Assembly: GCF_013032455.1 (NCBI RefSeq)
Contig: NZ_WQCF01000002.1
Location: 512,764-576,763 of the forward strand
Direction: 5' to 3'
Source: Ruegeria atlantica
GTDB lineage: Bacteria; Pseudomonadota; Alphaproteobacteria; Rhodobacterales; Rhodobacteraceae
Length of the DNA: 64,000 nucleotides
Each line of letters begins with the position of its first letter. Within the stretch, counting starts at the first letter, position 1. This document shows positions 51,171 through 60,102 of this stretch, piece after piece. The notes beneath the pieces were generated by a model that made no database searches, had not been told where the DNA came from, and worked only from the letters and a program-made list of their open reading frames with translations. The translations under genes were made by a program, and so were the position numbers.

Positions 51171-52033
51171 AGCGGCTGCCGCGACAATTGCACAGCCAAA
51201 ATCCCCAACGTCGTGATCCCGACGCCCCCAACATCCAATGGGCCCAGTTTTTCGCCCAGCAGAATGGCGGCGATGGTAACACCGAAAACAGGATTGAGAA
51301 AATGGAAGGTCGCTGCGCGGGTGGCACCGATCCGGTCCAGCAGCAATACCCAGATCAGCGTGGCCAATAGCCCAGGAAACAAAGTGGTGTAGGTGAACGC
51401 CAGCGCCAAAGGCACTGTCAGATGGATATAGATCGTTTCAAACAAAGATGCAGCGACGAACAGAACGGCCGATCCGACCAACATCTGCAACCCGACCACC
51501 ATCATGAAATTCCCACCCGAGGTCGCCCCGCGTATGGTTAGCGTGGCAAAGGTCAGCGCCAGCGCCCCGATACAGCAGAGGGTTACGCCAAACAGGTCGA
51601 CACCGCCTCCGATGCGGGTGCTCATGATCAGGGCCACGCCAGCGAAGCCGGCACATAAGCCCAGTACCGCAATTGGGCGCAGCCTCTCTCCAAGAAACAA
51701 CCACCCAGTCAACGCCACAAGCAGTGGCATGGTCGAGGCTATGATAGCAGCAACAGAGGCCTCAACAGTTTGCATTGCATAGAAGTTCAGACCCAAATAA
51801 AGGGCATTTTGGCAAATTCCAAACAGGATCGTCGCGCGCCACTGGGGCCGCGTCAGGTTCCAGCTTTGACCCATGGCGCGCGCAATTGCCACGCCCAGAC
51901 AGCCCGAAACCAAAAATCGCAGAGCCAGTGAAAAAAGTGGAGACGCATCAGCAACGATAATCCGAGCGGAGGTAAAGGCCGACGACCATATGAAGGCAAA
52001 AACCAGCCCCATGGCTATTGCGCGTAAGTCCAT
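51146..52033 (-). CDS. EamA-family (DMT) transporter
   Basis: 295 aa from ATG 52033, after ACAGGAGG; the frame opens 14 codons earlier. Ten predicted helices in two EamA repeats (GLVFAFIWSSAFTSARIIVA in the first; LFPGLLATLIWVLLLDRIGA and HFLNPVFGVTIAAILLGEKL in the second). Drug/metabolite-type exporters in this family move amino acids or metabolites; the substrate is not readable. The 3' end overlaps the convergent glutathione peroxidase gene. Confidence 0.9.
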   Translation of the reverse strand: MDLRAIAMGLVFAFIWSSAFTSARIIVADASPLFSLALRFLVSGCLGVAIARAMGQSWNLTRPQWRATILFGICQNALYLGLNFYAMQTVEASVAAIIASTMPLLVALTGWLFLGERLRPIAVLGLCAGFAGVALIMSTRIGGGVDLFGVTLCCIGALALTFATLTIRGATSGGNFMMVVGLQMLVGSAVLFVAASLFETIYIHLTVPLALAFTYTTLFPGLLATLIWVLLLDRIGATRAATFHFLNPVFGVTIAAILLGEKLGPLDVGGVGITTLGILAVQLSRQPLQGSKVST

Positions 52034-52413
52034 TGGGCCTCCTGTCACATCGCTGGGACTGTTCCCGATTTCCAATTTGGCTGCAAGCTTTGCTTGTCAA
52101 AAAGCCTCACCATAAAATCACGCTCGCATCTTGGGGCGGTTCTTTGGCTGTCTACTTGTTCTGGTTGTTCGCGTGGTCATTCATGATTGGGCAGTGCGCT
52201 GATGCTTCCAAGGTGTGACCAGACCACCACTGTTTACTCAAAGTGAACAGATTGTTTCTTTCCCGTTTGTTTGGATGCTTCACATTGGTGCGTGCAAGAT
52301 AAGCCCGGAAGTTCAGCGGGCACATTGGATACGAATAGGTGTGCGAAAACAAAAAAGGCAAATCAAAGCGTCCTGAAAAAGCGTCGAGTGGATAACTAAA
52401 AGGAGCAAGATGA
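52034..52413. other. Intergenic region, no gene seen
   Basis: 380 bp between the eamA start and the small acidic gene. A minus-strand open frame spans it but has no protein-like features or ribosome-binding site. It must contain the eamA promoter. Confidence 0.45.
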
Positions 52414-52647
52414 ATGAAGCCTACAAAAGTGCCAACCCCTTCGCAAAATGCAATCGACAAGCTCGAGGAGTTGAATTTCGACTTCCCGGAAATCGACGTT
52501 CCAGACGTCGAATTGCCAGATTTACCAGTGGACGTTTCTGCCCCTGAAGCCCCGACGTTTCCTGAGCTGTCTTTGCCCGAGGACACGGTGGCAGAAATCG
52601 ACATACCGGCAGCCCAATTGCCAACAGAAATCTTTGATCTGGGGTAA
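52414..52647 (+). CDS. Small acidic Pro/Asp/Leu-rich protein
   Basis: 77 aa. No recognised family. After a short basic start (MKPTKVPTPSQNAIDKLEEL) the body is a string of short acidic-hydrophobic units: FDFPEIDVPDVELPDLPVDV, then related ELSLPEDTVAEIDIPAAQLP. It is very acidic and probably intrinsically disordered. AAGGAGCAAG lies just upstream, which supports translation. An overlapping ATG 4 bases earlier opens a different frame that looks less natural. Function unknown. Confidence 0.5.
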   Translation: MKPTKVPTPSQNAIDKLEELNFDFPEIDVPDVELPDLPVDVSAPEAPTFPELSLPEDTVAEIDIPAAQLPTEIFDLG

Positions 52648-52756
52648 TCAGGCGAAATCTGTCTTTGCTATGAGCGTTCTGTAAGCGCCACTAGCAAGGT
52701 GGTGCTAGCTCAGGTGATCGAGCAGTCGTTCACGATTCGCAAAACAAAAAAGAAAA

Positions 52757-52779
52757 AGGGCCCCCAAAAGGCGGCCCTC
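52757..52779 (-). terminator. Terminator of the HU gene
   Basis: On the minus strand GGGCCGCC-TTTTG-GGGGCCC followed by TTTTTCTTTTTTG: a GC stem with one mismatch and a long T-run, 25 bp after the HU stop. Confidence 0.8.
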
Positions 52780-52803
52780 AATCGTTAGCAGTGAAAGCTG
52801 GGA

Positions 52804-53091
52804 TCAGCCGTTCACGCTGTCTTTCAGTGCCTTCGCAATGGTCATTTTGACCACCTTGTCAGCTTCTTTCTTGAACTGCTCGCCGGTGGCGGGGTTGCGC
52901 ACCATGCGCTCGGGGCGTTCACGGCAGTAGATTTTGCCAACGCCGGGCAGGGTCACTGCGCCGCCGGCAGAAACTTCGCGGGTGATCAGGCCGGTCACGG
53001 CCTCCAGCGCGGCGTTTGCAGCTTTCTTGTCGGTTCCCATTTCCTCAGCGAGAGCAGCAACCAGCTGAGTCTTTGTCATAGGCTTTGCCAT
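52804..53091 (-). CDS. HU-family DNA-binding protein
   Basis: 95-aa histone-like nucleoid protein. Dimerisation helices at the N-terminus (TKTQLVAALAEEMGTDKKAA) and the beta-arm region VTLPGVGKIYCRERPERMVR with NPATGEQ. The arm tip carries RNPATGE as in HU and IHF. It bends DNA non-specifically. Start follows TTAAGGAGACC and a terminator follows the gene, so it is a single-gene unit. Confidence 0.95.
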   Translation of the reverse strand: MAKPMTKTQLVAALAEEMGTDKKAANAALEAVTGLITREVSAGGAVTLPGVGKIYCRERPERMVRNPATGEQFKKEADKVVKMTIAKALKDSVNG

Positions 53092-53221
53092 TTCTTGGTC
53101 TCCTTAACGTGCCCGATACATAGGGCCTCACCGCGTAACTGTAACGGGATATTGTGGCCGAACACAACGAATAGTAGCGCGGAAAACCCTAAAAATAGGG
53201 GGAATCCGTTGTTTTTTTGCG

Positions 53222-54685
53222 TCAGAGAAAGGCCGTTTCGTCAAATGAACGCAATTTCCGGCTGTGCAGACGCTCTAACGGCATGCCGCGCAAGTGTTCC
53301 ATCGCGCGAATTCCGATCGCCAGATGGCGACTGACCTGAGTGGTATAGAACGACGAAGCCATGCCGGGAAGCTTTAATTCCCCGTGCAACGGCTTGTCAG
53401 ACACGCACAGCAACGTGCCATAGGGGACGCGGAACCGATAGCCATTTGCAGCAATTGTTGCGCTTTCCATATCCAGCGCGATTGCGCGTGATTGGCTCAG
53501 GCGCTGGACCGGGCCGGACTGATCGCGCAGCTCCCAGTTGCGGTTATCGACCGAGGCGACTGTGCCGGTGCGCATGATCCGTTTCAGCTCATACCCTTCC
53601 AGTTCGGTGACTTCGGCCACGGCCTGTTCCAGCGCCACCTGAATCTCGGCCAGCGGCGGGATTGGCACCCAGACGGGCAGGTCATCGTCCAGCACCTTGT
53701 CTTCGCGCAGATAGGCATGGGCCAACACAAAATCCCCCAGCGCCTGCGTGTTCCGCAAGCCCGCGCAGTGGCCCACCATCAGCCAGGCATGCGGGCGCAG
53801 CACCGCGATATGATCGGTGGCAGTTTTCGCATTGGACGGCCCGACGCCGATATTGACCAGCGTGATCCCAGACCCGTCTGCGCGTTTCAGGTGATAGGTC
53901 GGCATCTGCGGCAGTTTCAGGGGTTGCTCAAGTACCCCATCAGCCATTGTGATCTGCGCATTTCCGGTTGAGACAAAGCTGGTATAGCCACTGTTGGGGT
54001 CAGCTAGTTGCGTCCTGGCATAGTTTTCGAACTCGGACACATAGAACTGGTAGTTGGTGAACAACACGTGGTTCTGGAAATGACTGGGATCGGTCGCGGT
54101 GTAATGCGAAAGGCGCGCAAGTGAGTAATCGACCCGCTGCGCGGTGAACAGGGCCAGCGGGCCGACCTCATTCTCGGTGTCATGGATACCATTGACGATG
54201 TCATCGTTGGTAGTGGCCAGGTCCGGCACGTCAAACACATCGCGCAGAGTGAAGCTGGCCGCCCCCTGATGCGGGACAACCAGGTCCGGATTGTTGGCAA
54301 CGGCAAAATGCACTGGGATGGGTGTGTCCGAGGCACCGATCGTCACCGGTTGATCATGATTCCGGATCAACAGTGCGATCTGTTGGGTCAGGTATGATCG
54401 GAACAGATCGGGCCGCGTGACGGTGATTACGTGGGTGCCGGGCTCCGACACGTGACCAAAGCTGAGGCGGCTGTCGACCTGCGCATAGGATGACGTTTTA
54501 ATGCGAATTTCCGGGTAATAGGCTCTGAATCTCTCGGCCGGGGCATCGCCCTCCATTGCCTCTGCAAAGCTGTCGCACAGGAATTTGGTCGCTTGGTCAT
54601 AAAGCTGTTCCAATCGTGCGACCGCTGCAGCAGGGTCAGTAAATTTCTCGGGCGCCGGTAAGTCGGGTGTTCGAATAATCGTCAT
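53222..54685 (-). CDS. amn: AMP nucleosidase
   Basis: 487 aa. Hydrolyses AMP to adenine and ribose 5-phosphate. The N-terminal Amn-specific domain (RAYYPEIRIKTSSYAQVDSR, GHVSEPGTHVITVTRPDLFR) is followed by a nucleoside phosphorylase-like domain with TLVNIGVGPSNAKTATDHIA, LMVGHCAGLRNTQALGDFVL and ALDMESATIAANGYRFRVPY. Its ATG overlaps the ade stop by 4 bp (ATGA), so the adenine it makes is passed to the deaminase made from the same message. Confidence 0.95.
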   Translation of the reverse strand: MTIIRTPDLPAPEKFTDPAAAVARLEQLYDQATKFLCDSFAEAMEGDAPAERFRAYYPEIRIKTSSYAQVDSRLSFGHVSEPGTHVITVTRPDLFRSYLTQQIALLIRNHDQPVTIGASDTPIPVHFAVANNPDLVVPHQGAASFTLRDVFDVPDLATTNDDIVNGIHDTENEVGPLALFTAQRVDYSLARLSHYTATDPSHFQNHVLFTNYQFYVSEFENYARTQLADPNSGYTSFVSTGNAQITMADGVLEQPLKLPQMPTYHLKRADGSGITLVNIGVGPSNAKTATDHIAVLRPHAWLMVGHCAGLRNTQALGDFVLAHAYLREDKVLDDDLPVWVPIPPLAEIQVALEQAVAEVTELEGYELKRIMRTGTVASVDNRNWELRDQSGPVQRLSQSRAIALDMESATIAANGYRFRVPYGTLLCVSDKPLHGELKLPGMASSFYTTQVSRHLAIGIRAMEHLRGMPLERLHSRKLRSFDETAFL

Positions 54686-56484
54686 GCAAGAGGTTCCAAA
54701 AGATCGATCTTTTCAAATGTGCGCACGTCGACCAGTCCAAGGTCTGATATCCGTAGCTCGGGGATAACGACCAGAGCCAGCAAGGAGTGCTGCATATACG
54801 CGTTGTTCAGCTGACAACCACAGGACTGCATCGCCGCGACCATCTGTTCCGCTTTTGCCGCCACGTCGATTGCCGGACTGTCAGACATAAGCCCGGCAAT
54901 AGGCAGCTCAACCAACGCCCGCTCCTTACCATCACGAAAGATTGTGATACCACCTCCCACCTCGGCCAGTCGGTTTGCTGCCAACGCCATCTGTGTGCGG
55001 TCGGTGCCCACAACGATCATATGGTGGCTGTCATGGGCCACGGTTGATGCCATTGCCATTTTGCCTCGATAGCCAAAGCCCGAGACAAAGGCGTTTGTCA
55101 CGCCACCGGTCGCGCGGTGGCGTTCGACCAGCGCGATCTGGCAGACGTCGCCTTCACCGTCAACCAGACCGCCGATGATCGGCAGTTCAGCCTTCAGCGC
55201 CTTGGTTGGGGCCTGATTCTCAACAACGCCGATCACATTGGCCTGTACCCGATTGGCGCCCGCAGGCGCTTTGATTTCAAAATCCGTCGTGGTCAGAACG
55301 TGGCCCAGATGCACAGTGTTGCGGGCGGTCTCAGGCCAGTCCAAGTGCGGACAGTCTACGGCGATTGCTCCATCCTCGGCCACGATCCGACCTCGCGCGA
55401 TAACTAACTCGATGGGCAGATCACGCAGGTCCGAGCTGAGGATAATGTCTGCCCGCCGCCCCGGCGTGATTGAGCCGATCTCACGTTCCAACCCAAAATG
55501 CGTCGCGGTGTTGATTGTCGCCATCTGCAATGCGACCAGCGGATCGCAGCCGCAGGCAATCGCATGGCGCACGACACGATTCATATGCCCATCATTGACC
55601 AGCGTCCCGGAATGGCAGTCATCCGTGCACAGGATAAAGTTGCGGGGATCCAGTCCTTTTTCGGTAACGGCGGTGATTTGGCTTTCCACATCGTACCAAG
55701 CTGAACCCAGCCGCATCATCGACCGCATTCCCTGTCGCACGCGGGCTATGGCGTCGGCCTCACAGGTGCCTTCGTGGTCATCTGCCGGGCCTCCGGCAAC
55801 ATAGGCCGCAAATTCAGGCCCTAAATCGGGCGAAGCATAGTGTCCGCCCACGGTTTTACCCGCCCGCTGGGTTGCCGCGATTTCTGCCAGCATCTTTGGA
55901 TCGCCATGGATTACGCCAGGAAAGTTCATCATTTCACCCAAACCGATGATACCCGGCCAGCCCATCGCTTCTGCCACGTCTTCGGGCGTGATCTCATAGC
56001 CCGTGGTCTCCAACCCTGGGGCGGATGGGGCGCAAGACGGCATTTGGGTGAAGATATTCACCGGCTGCATCAGCGCCTCGTCATGCATCATACGTACGCC
56101 GTCCAATCCCAGCACATTGGCAATTTCATGCGGGTCGGTGAACATCGAGGTGGTGCCATGCGGAATCACCGCGCGGGCAAACTCGGCCGGAGTCAGCATG
56201 CCCGATTCGATATGCATATGGGCATCGCACAGGCCGGGCAGCATATAGCGCCCCTTTGCTTCGATGATCTGTGTATCCGGGCCAATGCAATGCGATGCGT
56301 CGGGCCCAACAAATGCGATGCGTCCTGCGGTTATGGCGATGTCGTGGTCAGGCAGGGTCTCGCGGCTGTGCACATTCACCCAGATACCGCCGCGAATGAC
56401 CACATCCGCAGCTTCGCGCCCTGCGGCAACAGCGATCAAACGGGGGGCGACATCGGGCCAGCTTGGGAAAGGTGTGTATTCCAT
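54682..56484 (-). CDS. ade: Adenine deaminase
   Basis: 600-aa metal-dependent amidohydrolase that converts adenine to hypoxanthine. CDAHMHIESGMLTPAEFARA and HGTTSMFTDPHEIANVLG are the ade signature; LCTDDCHSGTLVNDGHMN carries the late metal ligand. The C-terminal Ade domain ends VIPELRISDLGLVDV. Length fits the family. First gene of the ade-amn operon, which together drains AMP to hypoxanthine. Confidence 0.95.
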   Translation of the reverse strand: MEYTPFPSWPDVAPRLIAVAAGREAADVVIRGGIWVNVHSRETLPDHDIAITAGRIAFVGPDASHCIGPDTQIIEAKGRYMLPGLCDAHMHIESGMLTPAEFARAVIPHGTTSMFTDPHEIANVLGLDGVRMMHDEALMQPVNIFTQMPSCAPSAPGLETTGYEITPEDVAEAMGWPGIIGLGEMMNFPGVIHGDPKMLAEIAATQRAGKTVGGHYASPDLGPEFAAYVAGGPADDHEGTCEADAIARVRQGMRSMMRLGSAWYDVESQITAVTEKGLDPRNFILCTDDCHSGTLVNDGHMNRVVRHAIACGCDPLVALQMATINTATHFGLEREIGSITPGRRADIILSSDLRDLPIELVIARGRIVAEDGAIAVDCPHLDWPETARNTVHLGHVLTTTDFEIKAPAGANRVQANVIGVVENQAPTKALKAELPIIGGLVDGEGDVCQIALVERHRATGGVTNAFVSGFGYRGKMAMASTVAHDSHHMIVVGTDRTQMALAANRLAEVGGGITIFRDGKERALVELPIAGLMSDSPAIDVAAKAEQMVAAMQSCGCQLNNAYMQHSLLALVVIPELRISDLGLVDVRTFEKIDLLEPLA

Positions 56485-56628
56485 GATTCAACTTTCCCGA
56501 ATGATGCGAAAGGTTCAACCCCTGCCGAACAGCTATCATAAAACCGTCACGCAGTGCGCCAGCGCTGCTTGGCCCAACCAGAGGAGGTGCCCCGTCGGGG
56601 CATCGACGAAGGGCGGGAGTCCCCCGGA

Positions 56629-57510
56629 TCAACGCAGCTGGTCTGCCTCCATCTCCTGGCGCAGCCAATCTGCGAAAGCCAGCGCACCCGGGGTTTCCTC
56701 AGCCTGGGGTGACAGCAACAGGTAATAGGCCTCGGGCATCACCGCGCGGTGGTCAAAAGGTGCTACCAGACGCCCCTGTTCGATCAGGTCACGTGCGATA
56801 GTGTCATGGGTCAAGCACAGTCCCCCTCCGACCATCGCAACTGATAGGCTGACCAGATATGTCGTGGAATAGGTAATCGGAGGATTTGCCCAGTTTAGAG
56901 CCTGTTCTTCCGCCCAGTTGGCCCAGTTGGACAGAAGGTTCGAGCAATCAAACAGCGGCTGTTGCTGCAGCGTGTCCAGTGTCACGTCATAGCCCGGTGC
57001 GCAGACCGGGTAATAGTGATCGGTGCGCAGGAGTTCCGTCCGCACCGTATCCGAAGGCCGCAATGAGTACCGGATTTCCACTGCGGCCCCTTCGGCCATC
57101 TCTCGTGGCTCCCACAACTCGGTGAAGATATTCAGTTGCACTTCGGGGTGTGCTGCCCGGAATTGCGGCAGACGCGGTGCTAGCCAGTTCACCGCAAAAG
57201 TTATGTTGCTTTGTACTTGAACTGCATTTTGCTGTGCCCCGGTTACGGCTTGCGTGCCGCGTACCAACGTTCGAAACGCCTCGCGTACCACAGGCAGATA
57301 GGTGATCCCTGCCTCTGTCAGTTCCAGCGCACGCGGACGGCGCAGGAACAGAGGCTGGCCCAGATAGCCCTCAAGCGACTTGATCTGCTGGCTCACCGCG
57401 CTTTGGGTCATGTTCAGATCGCGTGCCGCGCCGGTAAAGGACAGATGGCGGGCGGCTGCCTCGAACGTGCGCAGCCAGCCCAGCGGAGGAAGCGATTTCT
57501 GCATGTGCAT
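56629..57510 (-). CDS. LysR-family regulator, GcvA-like
   Basis: 293 aa. N-terminal helix-turn-helix: LRTFEAAARHLSFTGAARDL, NMTQSAVSQQIKSLEGYLGQ and PLFLRRPRALELTEAG. The effector-binding domain (about 95-290) is of the GcvA type. It is divergent from the class II aldolase/sterol desaturase pair, whose promoter shares the 110-bp gap, so it probably regulates them. The inducer is unknown. Confidence 0.9.
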   Translation of the reverse strand: MHMQKSLPPLGWLRTFEAAARHLSFTGAARDLNMTQSAVSQQIKSLEGYLGQPLFLRRPRALELTEAGITYLPVVREAFRTLVRGTQAVTGAQQNAVQVQSNITFAVNWLAPRLPQFRAAHPEVQLNIFTELWEPREMAEGAAVEIRYSLRPSDTVRTELLRTDHYYPVCAPGYDVTLDTLQQQPLFDCSNLLSNWANWAEEQALNWANPPITYSTTYLVSLSVAMVGGGLCLTHDTIARDLIEQGRLVAPFDHRAVMPEAYYLLLSPQAEETPGALAFADWLRQEMEADQLR

Positions 57511-57620
57511 AACTCTGCCATTAGCTCAGCTAATGAAATAGTTGCGATTTTTTCGTTGGTCAAACTTTTGCGGTGAAGGCACGCTTTTCAAAACCTCAGC
57601 TACCCGAACGAGAGCCCGCC

Positions 57621-58376
57621 ATGACCGTTACAAACCTGCGACCCAATATCGACCACTGGGAGGACCGCGTGGACCTTGCCGCCACCTTCCGCTGGACCGA
57701 GCGGCTGAACATGCATGAAGGAGTGGCAAATCACTTCAGCCTAGCGGTGAATGACGAAGGCACACAATTCCTGATGAATCCCAACCAGATTCATTTTGCT
57801 CGGATCAAGGCGTCGAATCTGCTGCTGTTGGACGCCAATGACCCGGACGTGATGTCCCAGCCCGGCGCGCCTGACCCAACTGCCTGGGGTTTGCACGGTT
57901 CGATCCACCGGCACTGCCCACACGCGCGTTGTGTGATGCATGTGCATTCGATCTTCGCCACCGTGTTGGCCTCATTGGCTGACAGCACTTTGCCGCCGAT
58001 CGATCAGAACACCGCGACTTTCTACAACCGTTACGTGGTGGACAACGAATTCGGCGGGCTTGCCTTTGAAAGCGAAGGCAAGCGCTGCGCCTCGATGCTG
58101 TCTGACCCGAAAAAGAAGGTCATGATCATGGGCAACCACGGCGTTCTGGTGATCGGCAGTGATCCGGCGGATACCTTCAACCGTCTTTTTTACTTCGAAC
58201 GCGCCGCCGAAACTTACATCCGCGCCCTGCAAACTGGCCAGCAGCTGCGCGTACTGTCTGATGAGATTGCCGAGAAGACCGCACAAGAACTCGACGATTA
58301 TCCCGATCAAGCCGAGGCTCATCTGCGCGAGATTAAGGCTCTGCTGGATGCCGAAGGCTCCGATTACGCCACATAA
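57621..58376 (+). CDS. Class II aldolase/adducin-family protein
   Basis: 251 aa from ATG 57621. Zinc-dependent class II aldolase fold: the metal-binding histidines are in HRHCPHARCVMHVHSIFATV and a third in MGNHGVLVIGSDPADTFNRL. Family members cleave sugar phosphates or act as adducin-like or decarboxylase enzymes; the start NLRPNIDHWEDRVDLAATFR resembles the uncharacterised marine subgroup. It lies 11 bp before the sterol-desaturase-like gene and divergent from the LysR gene. The substrate is unknown. Confidence 0.85.
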   Translation: MTVTNLRPNIDHWEDRVDLAATFRWTERLNMHEGVANHFSLAVNDEGTQFLMNPNQIHFARIKASNLLLLDANDPDVMSQPGAPDPTAWGLHGSIHRHCPHARCVMHVHSIFATVLASLADSTLPPIDQNTATFYNRYVVDNEFGGLAFESEGKRCASMLSDPKKKVMIMGNHGVLVIGSDPADTFNRLFYFERAAETYIRALQTGQQLRVLSDEIAEKTAQELDDYPDQAEAHLREIKALLDAEGSDYAT

Positions 58377-58387
58377 AGGGTATAGCC

Positions 58388-59377
58388 ATGACTGACGCCA
58401 CTCAGGATCCCGAAGCCGCCCGCTGGCACTATCACCCCGAAGGACCAGTGGGATTAAACCCGCTGTTCAACTGGCCCCCACGTCCGGCCGCCGTATTGAA
58501 ATGGTATAGCGGTGCGTGGTTGCAGATCACGGCATTGACCCTGTGCATGGTGTTGGCTGTTACGGCTTACGTGGTCTTTTTCCCTGCGTTAGAGACGATG
58601 CAGAGCTTTGCACCTGGCTGGATGTTCCGTATCTGGTTGCTGAACATGGTACCTCAGATTCTTGTCGCGGGTGGCCTGCACTGGTGGCTCTACATGCGCA
58701 AAGGGCAGGGCATGTATAAGAAGTTCGATCGCCGCGACCTGACCCGCAACAACGGCAACTTCACTTTCCGCAATCAGGTCTGGGACAATATCTGGTGGAC
58801 ATTGGGCAGCGCGATGACTGTGGCGACCGTCTATCAATGGGTGATCTACTGGGCGATGGCCAATGGTTATGTGCCGACGGTTACTTGGGCCAGCGCACCT
58901 GTCTGGTGTGTGGTCTGGATGCTGTTCATTCCGATGTGGTCGGGGCTGCATTTCTATTGGGTGCATCGGTTGGAGCATCATCCCAAGCTCTATAAGCACG
59001 TCCATGCTGTGCACCACCGAAACGTAAATATCGGCCCGTGGTCAGGGATTTCGAACCACTGGTATGAGAACCTTCTGTATTTCACCACCTACTTCGTCCA
59101 CCTGATCGTGCCGTCACACCCCCTGCACCTGCTGTTTCACACGTATTTTCAGCAGATCAGTCCGGTCCTGTCGCATTCCGGGTTCGAAAAGTTGCGTGCC
59201 GGAGAGACTGATGCCGCCCGCGCCGGGGACTTCTTTCACCAGCTGCATCACCGGTATTTCGAGTGCAACTATGGCACCTCCGAGATCCCCTTTGACAAGT
59301 GGTTCGGCACTTACCATGACGGATCGGCCGAGGCGACAACTCGGACCCGCGCGTTCAAGAAGCAGATGTATACCTAA
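58388..59377 (+). CDS. Sterol desaturase/fatty acid hydroxylase-family protein
   Basis: 329-aa integral membrane di-iron oxygenase. Histidine motifs: HFYWVHRLEHHPKLYKHVHA, VHHRNVNIGPW, HLLFHTYFQ and HQLHHRYFECNYGTSEIPFD. Four or so transmembrane helices lie in the first 190 residues. It inserts oxygen or a double bond into a lipid or sterol-like substrate, which cannot be read from the sequence. It forms an operon with the class II aldolase gene. The final codon is 2 bp from the opposing methyltransferase stop. Confidence 0.88.
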   Translation: MTDATQDPEAARWHYHPEGPVGLNPLFNWPPRPAAVLKWYSGAWLQITALTLCMVLAVTAYVVFFPALETMQSFAPGWMFRIWLLNMVPQILVAGGLHWWLYMRKGQGMYKKFDRRDLTRNNGNFTFRNQVWDNIWWTLGSAMTVATVYQWVIYWAMANGYVPTVTWASAPVWCVVWMLFIPMWSGLHFYWVHRLEHHPKLYKHVHAVHHRNVNIGPWSGISNHWYENLLYFTTYFVHLIVPSHPLHLLFHTYFQQISPVLSHSGFEKLRAGETDAARAGDFFHQLHHRYFECNYGTSEIPFDKWFGTYHDGSAEATTRTRAFKKQMYT

Positions 59378-59379
59378 AC

Positions 59380-60012
59380 TCAGGTCCGCTCGAACAAGGC
59401 AATCAGCGCTGTGTCATCTTTATTGGGGCCACTTGCGAGATCACCGTAGATTCGCACTTCGGGCAGGGCGAGGTTTCGAATCTCGCCCTGCGCCAGTCTG
59501 TGCAGGGTTTCGGCAAAGCCCAGCTTTTCATAGTGCTGCGCGTTGATCGACAGGGCGAACTGTGCACCGGGGCGGGCGATACGCAAGAGCGAGGGCAGGG
59601 CCTCGGGACCCAAATGACCATGAGTGAACGTACCCGAGGAGACAATGCCCGCATAGCTGTCGGCAGGGACAGGAATGCCTTGATTCAAGTCAGCCTCAAT
59701 CGCGTCGCGGTAGATATCCTTGCGCATGGCTTGGTCCAACATTTCGGGGCTGATATCGGTGGCGTCGATTGGACCGACGCCCAGCCTGGCCAAAACCGCG
59801 CCGCATAACCCGGTGCCTGCGCCCACATCCAGAACCGGGCCTTGCCCACCTGCAGCGACAAAGGCGCGCGCGGTATGAATGTGTAACTGATAATCTTCAC
59901 GCGTAGCAAAGCTTTCATCATAATCCCCGGCCCATTCGGCATAGAGCTGTTTGTGCTCTTCCGGTGATTCCAGCTTGTAGGCAGTGTGCAGATTGGGTGT
60001 TTTGTTACTCAT
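59380..60012 (-). CDS. SAM-dependent methyltransferase
   Basis: 210 aa from ATG 60012; the frame opens 20 codons earlier. Motif I is GPVLDVGAGTGLCGAVLARL, followed by IDATDISPEMLDQAM. The N-terminal EHKQLYAEWAGDYDESFATR is common in class I methyltransferases of the UbiE/TPMT type with unknown acceptors. No other domain. It converges with the sterol-desaturase-like gene and is divergent from the SDR gene. Confidence 0.85.
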   Translation of the reverse strand: MSNKTPNLHTAYKLESPEEHKQLYAEWAGDYDESFATREDYQLHIHTARAFVAAGGQGPVLDVGAGTGLCGAVLARLGVGPIDATDISPEMLDQAMRKDIYRDAIEADLNQGIPVPADSYAGIVSSGTFTHGHLGPEALPSLLRIARPGAQFALSINAQHYEKLGFAETLHRLAQGEIRNLALPEVRIYGDLASGPNKDDTALIALFERT

Positions 60013-60102
60013 GCTTAAAAGAAAGGCGCATTGAGGGATTCGAATCAAGTATTCTGACTCAGGTGCTTGCATCCATCCGAATTGCGGATCATCAAAGTCG
60101 TC

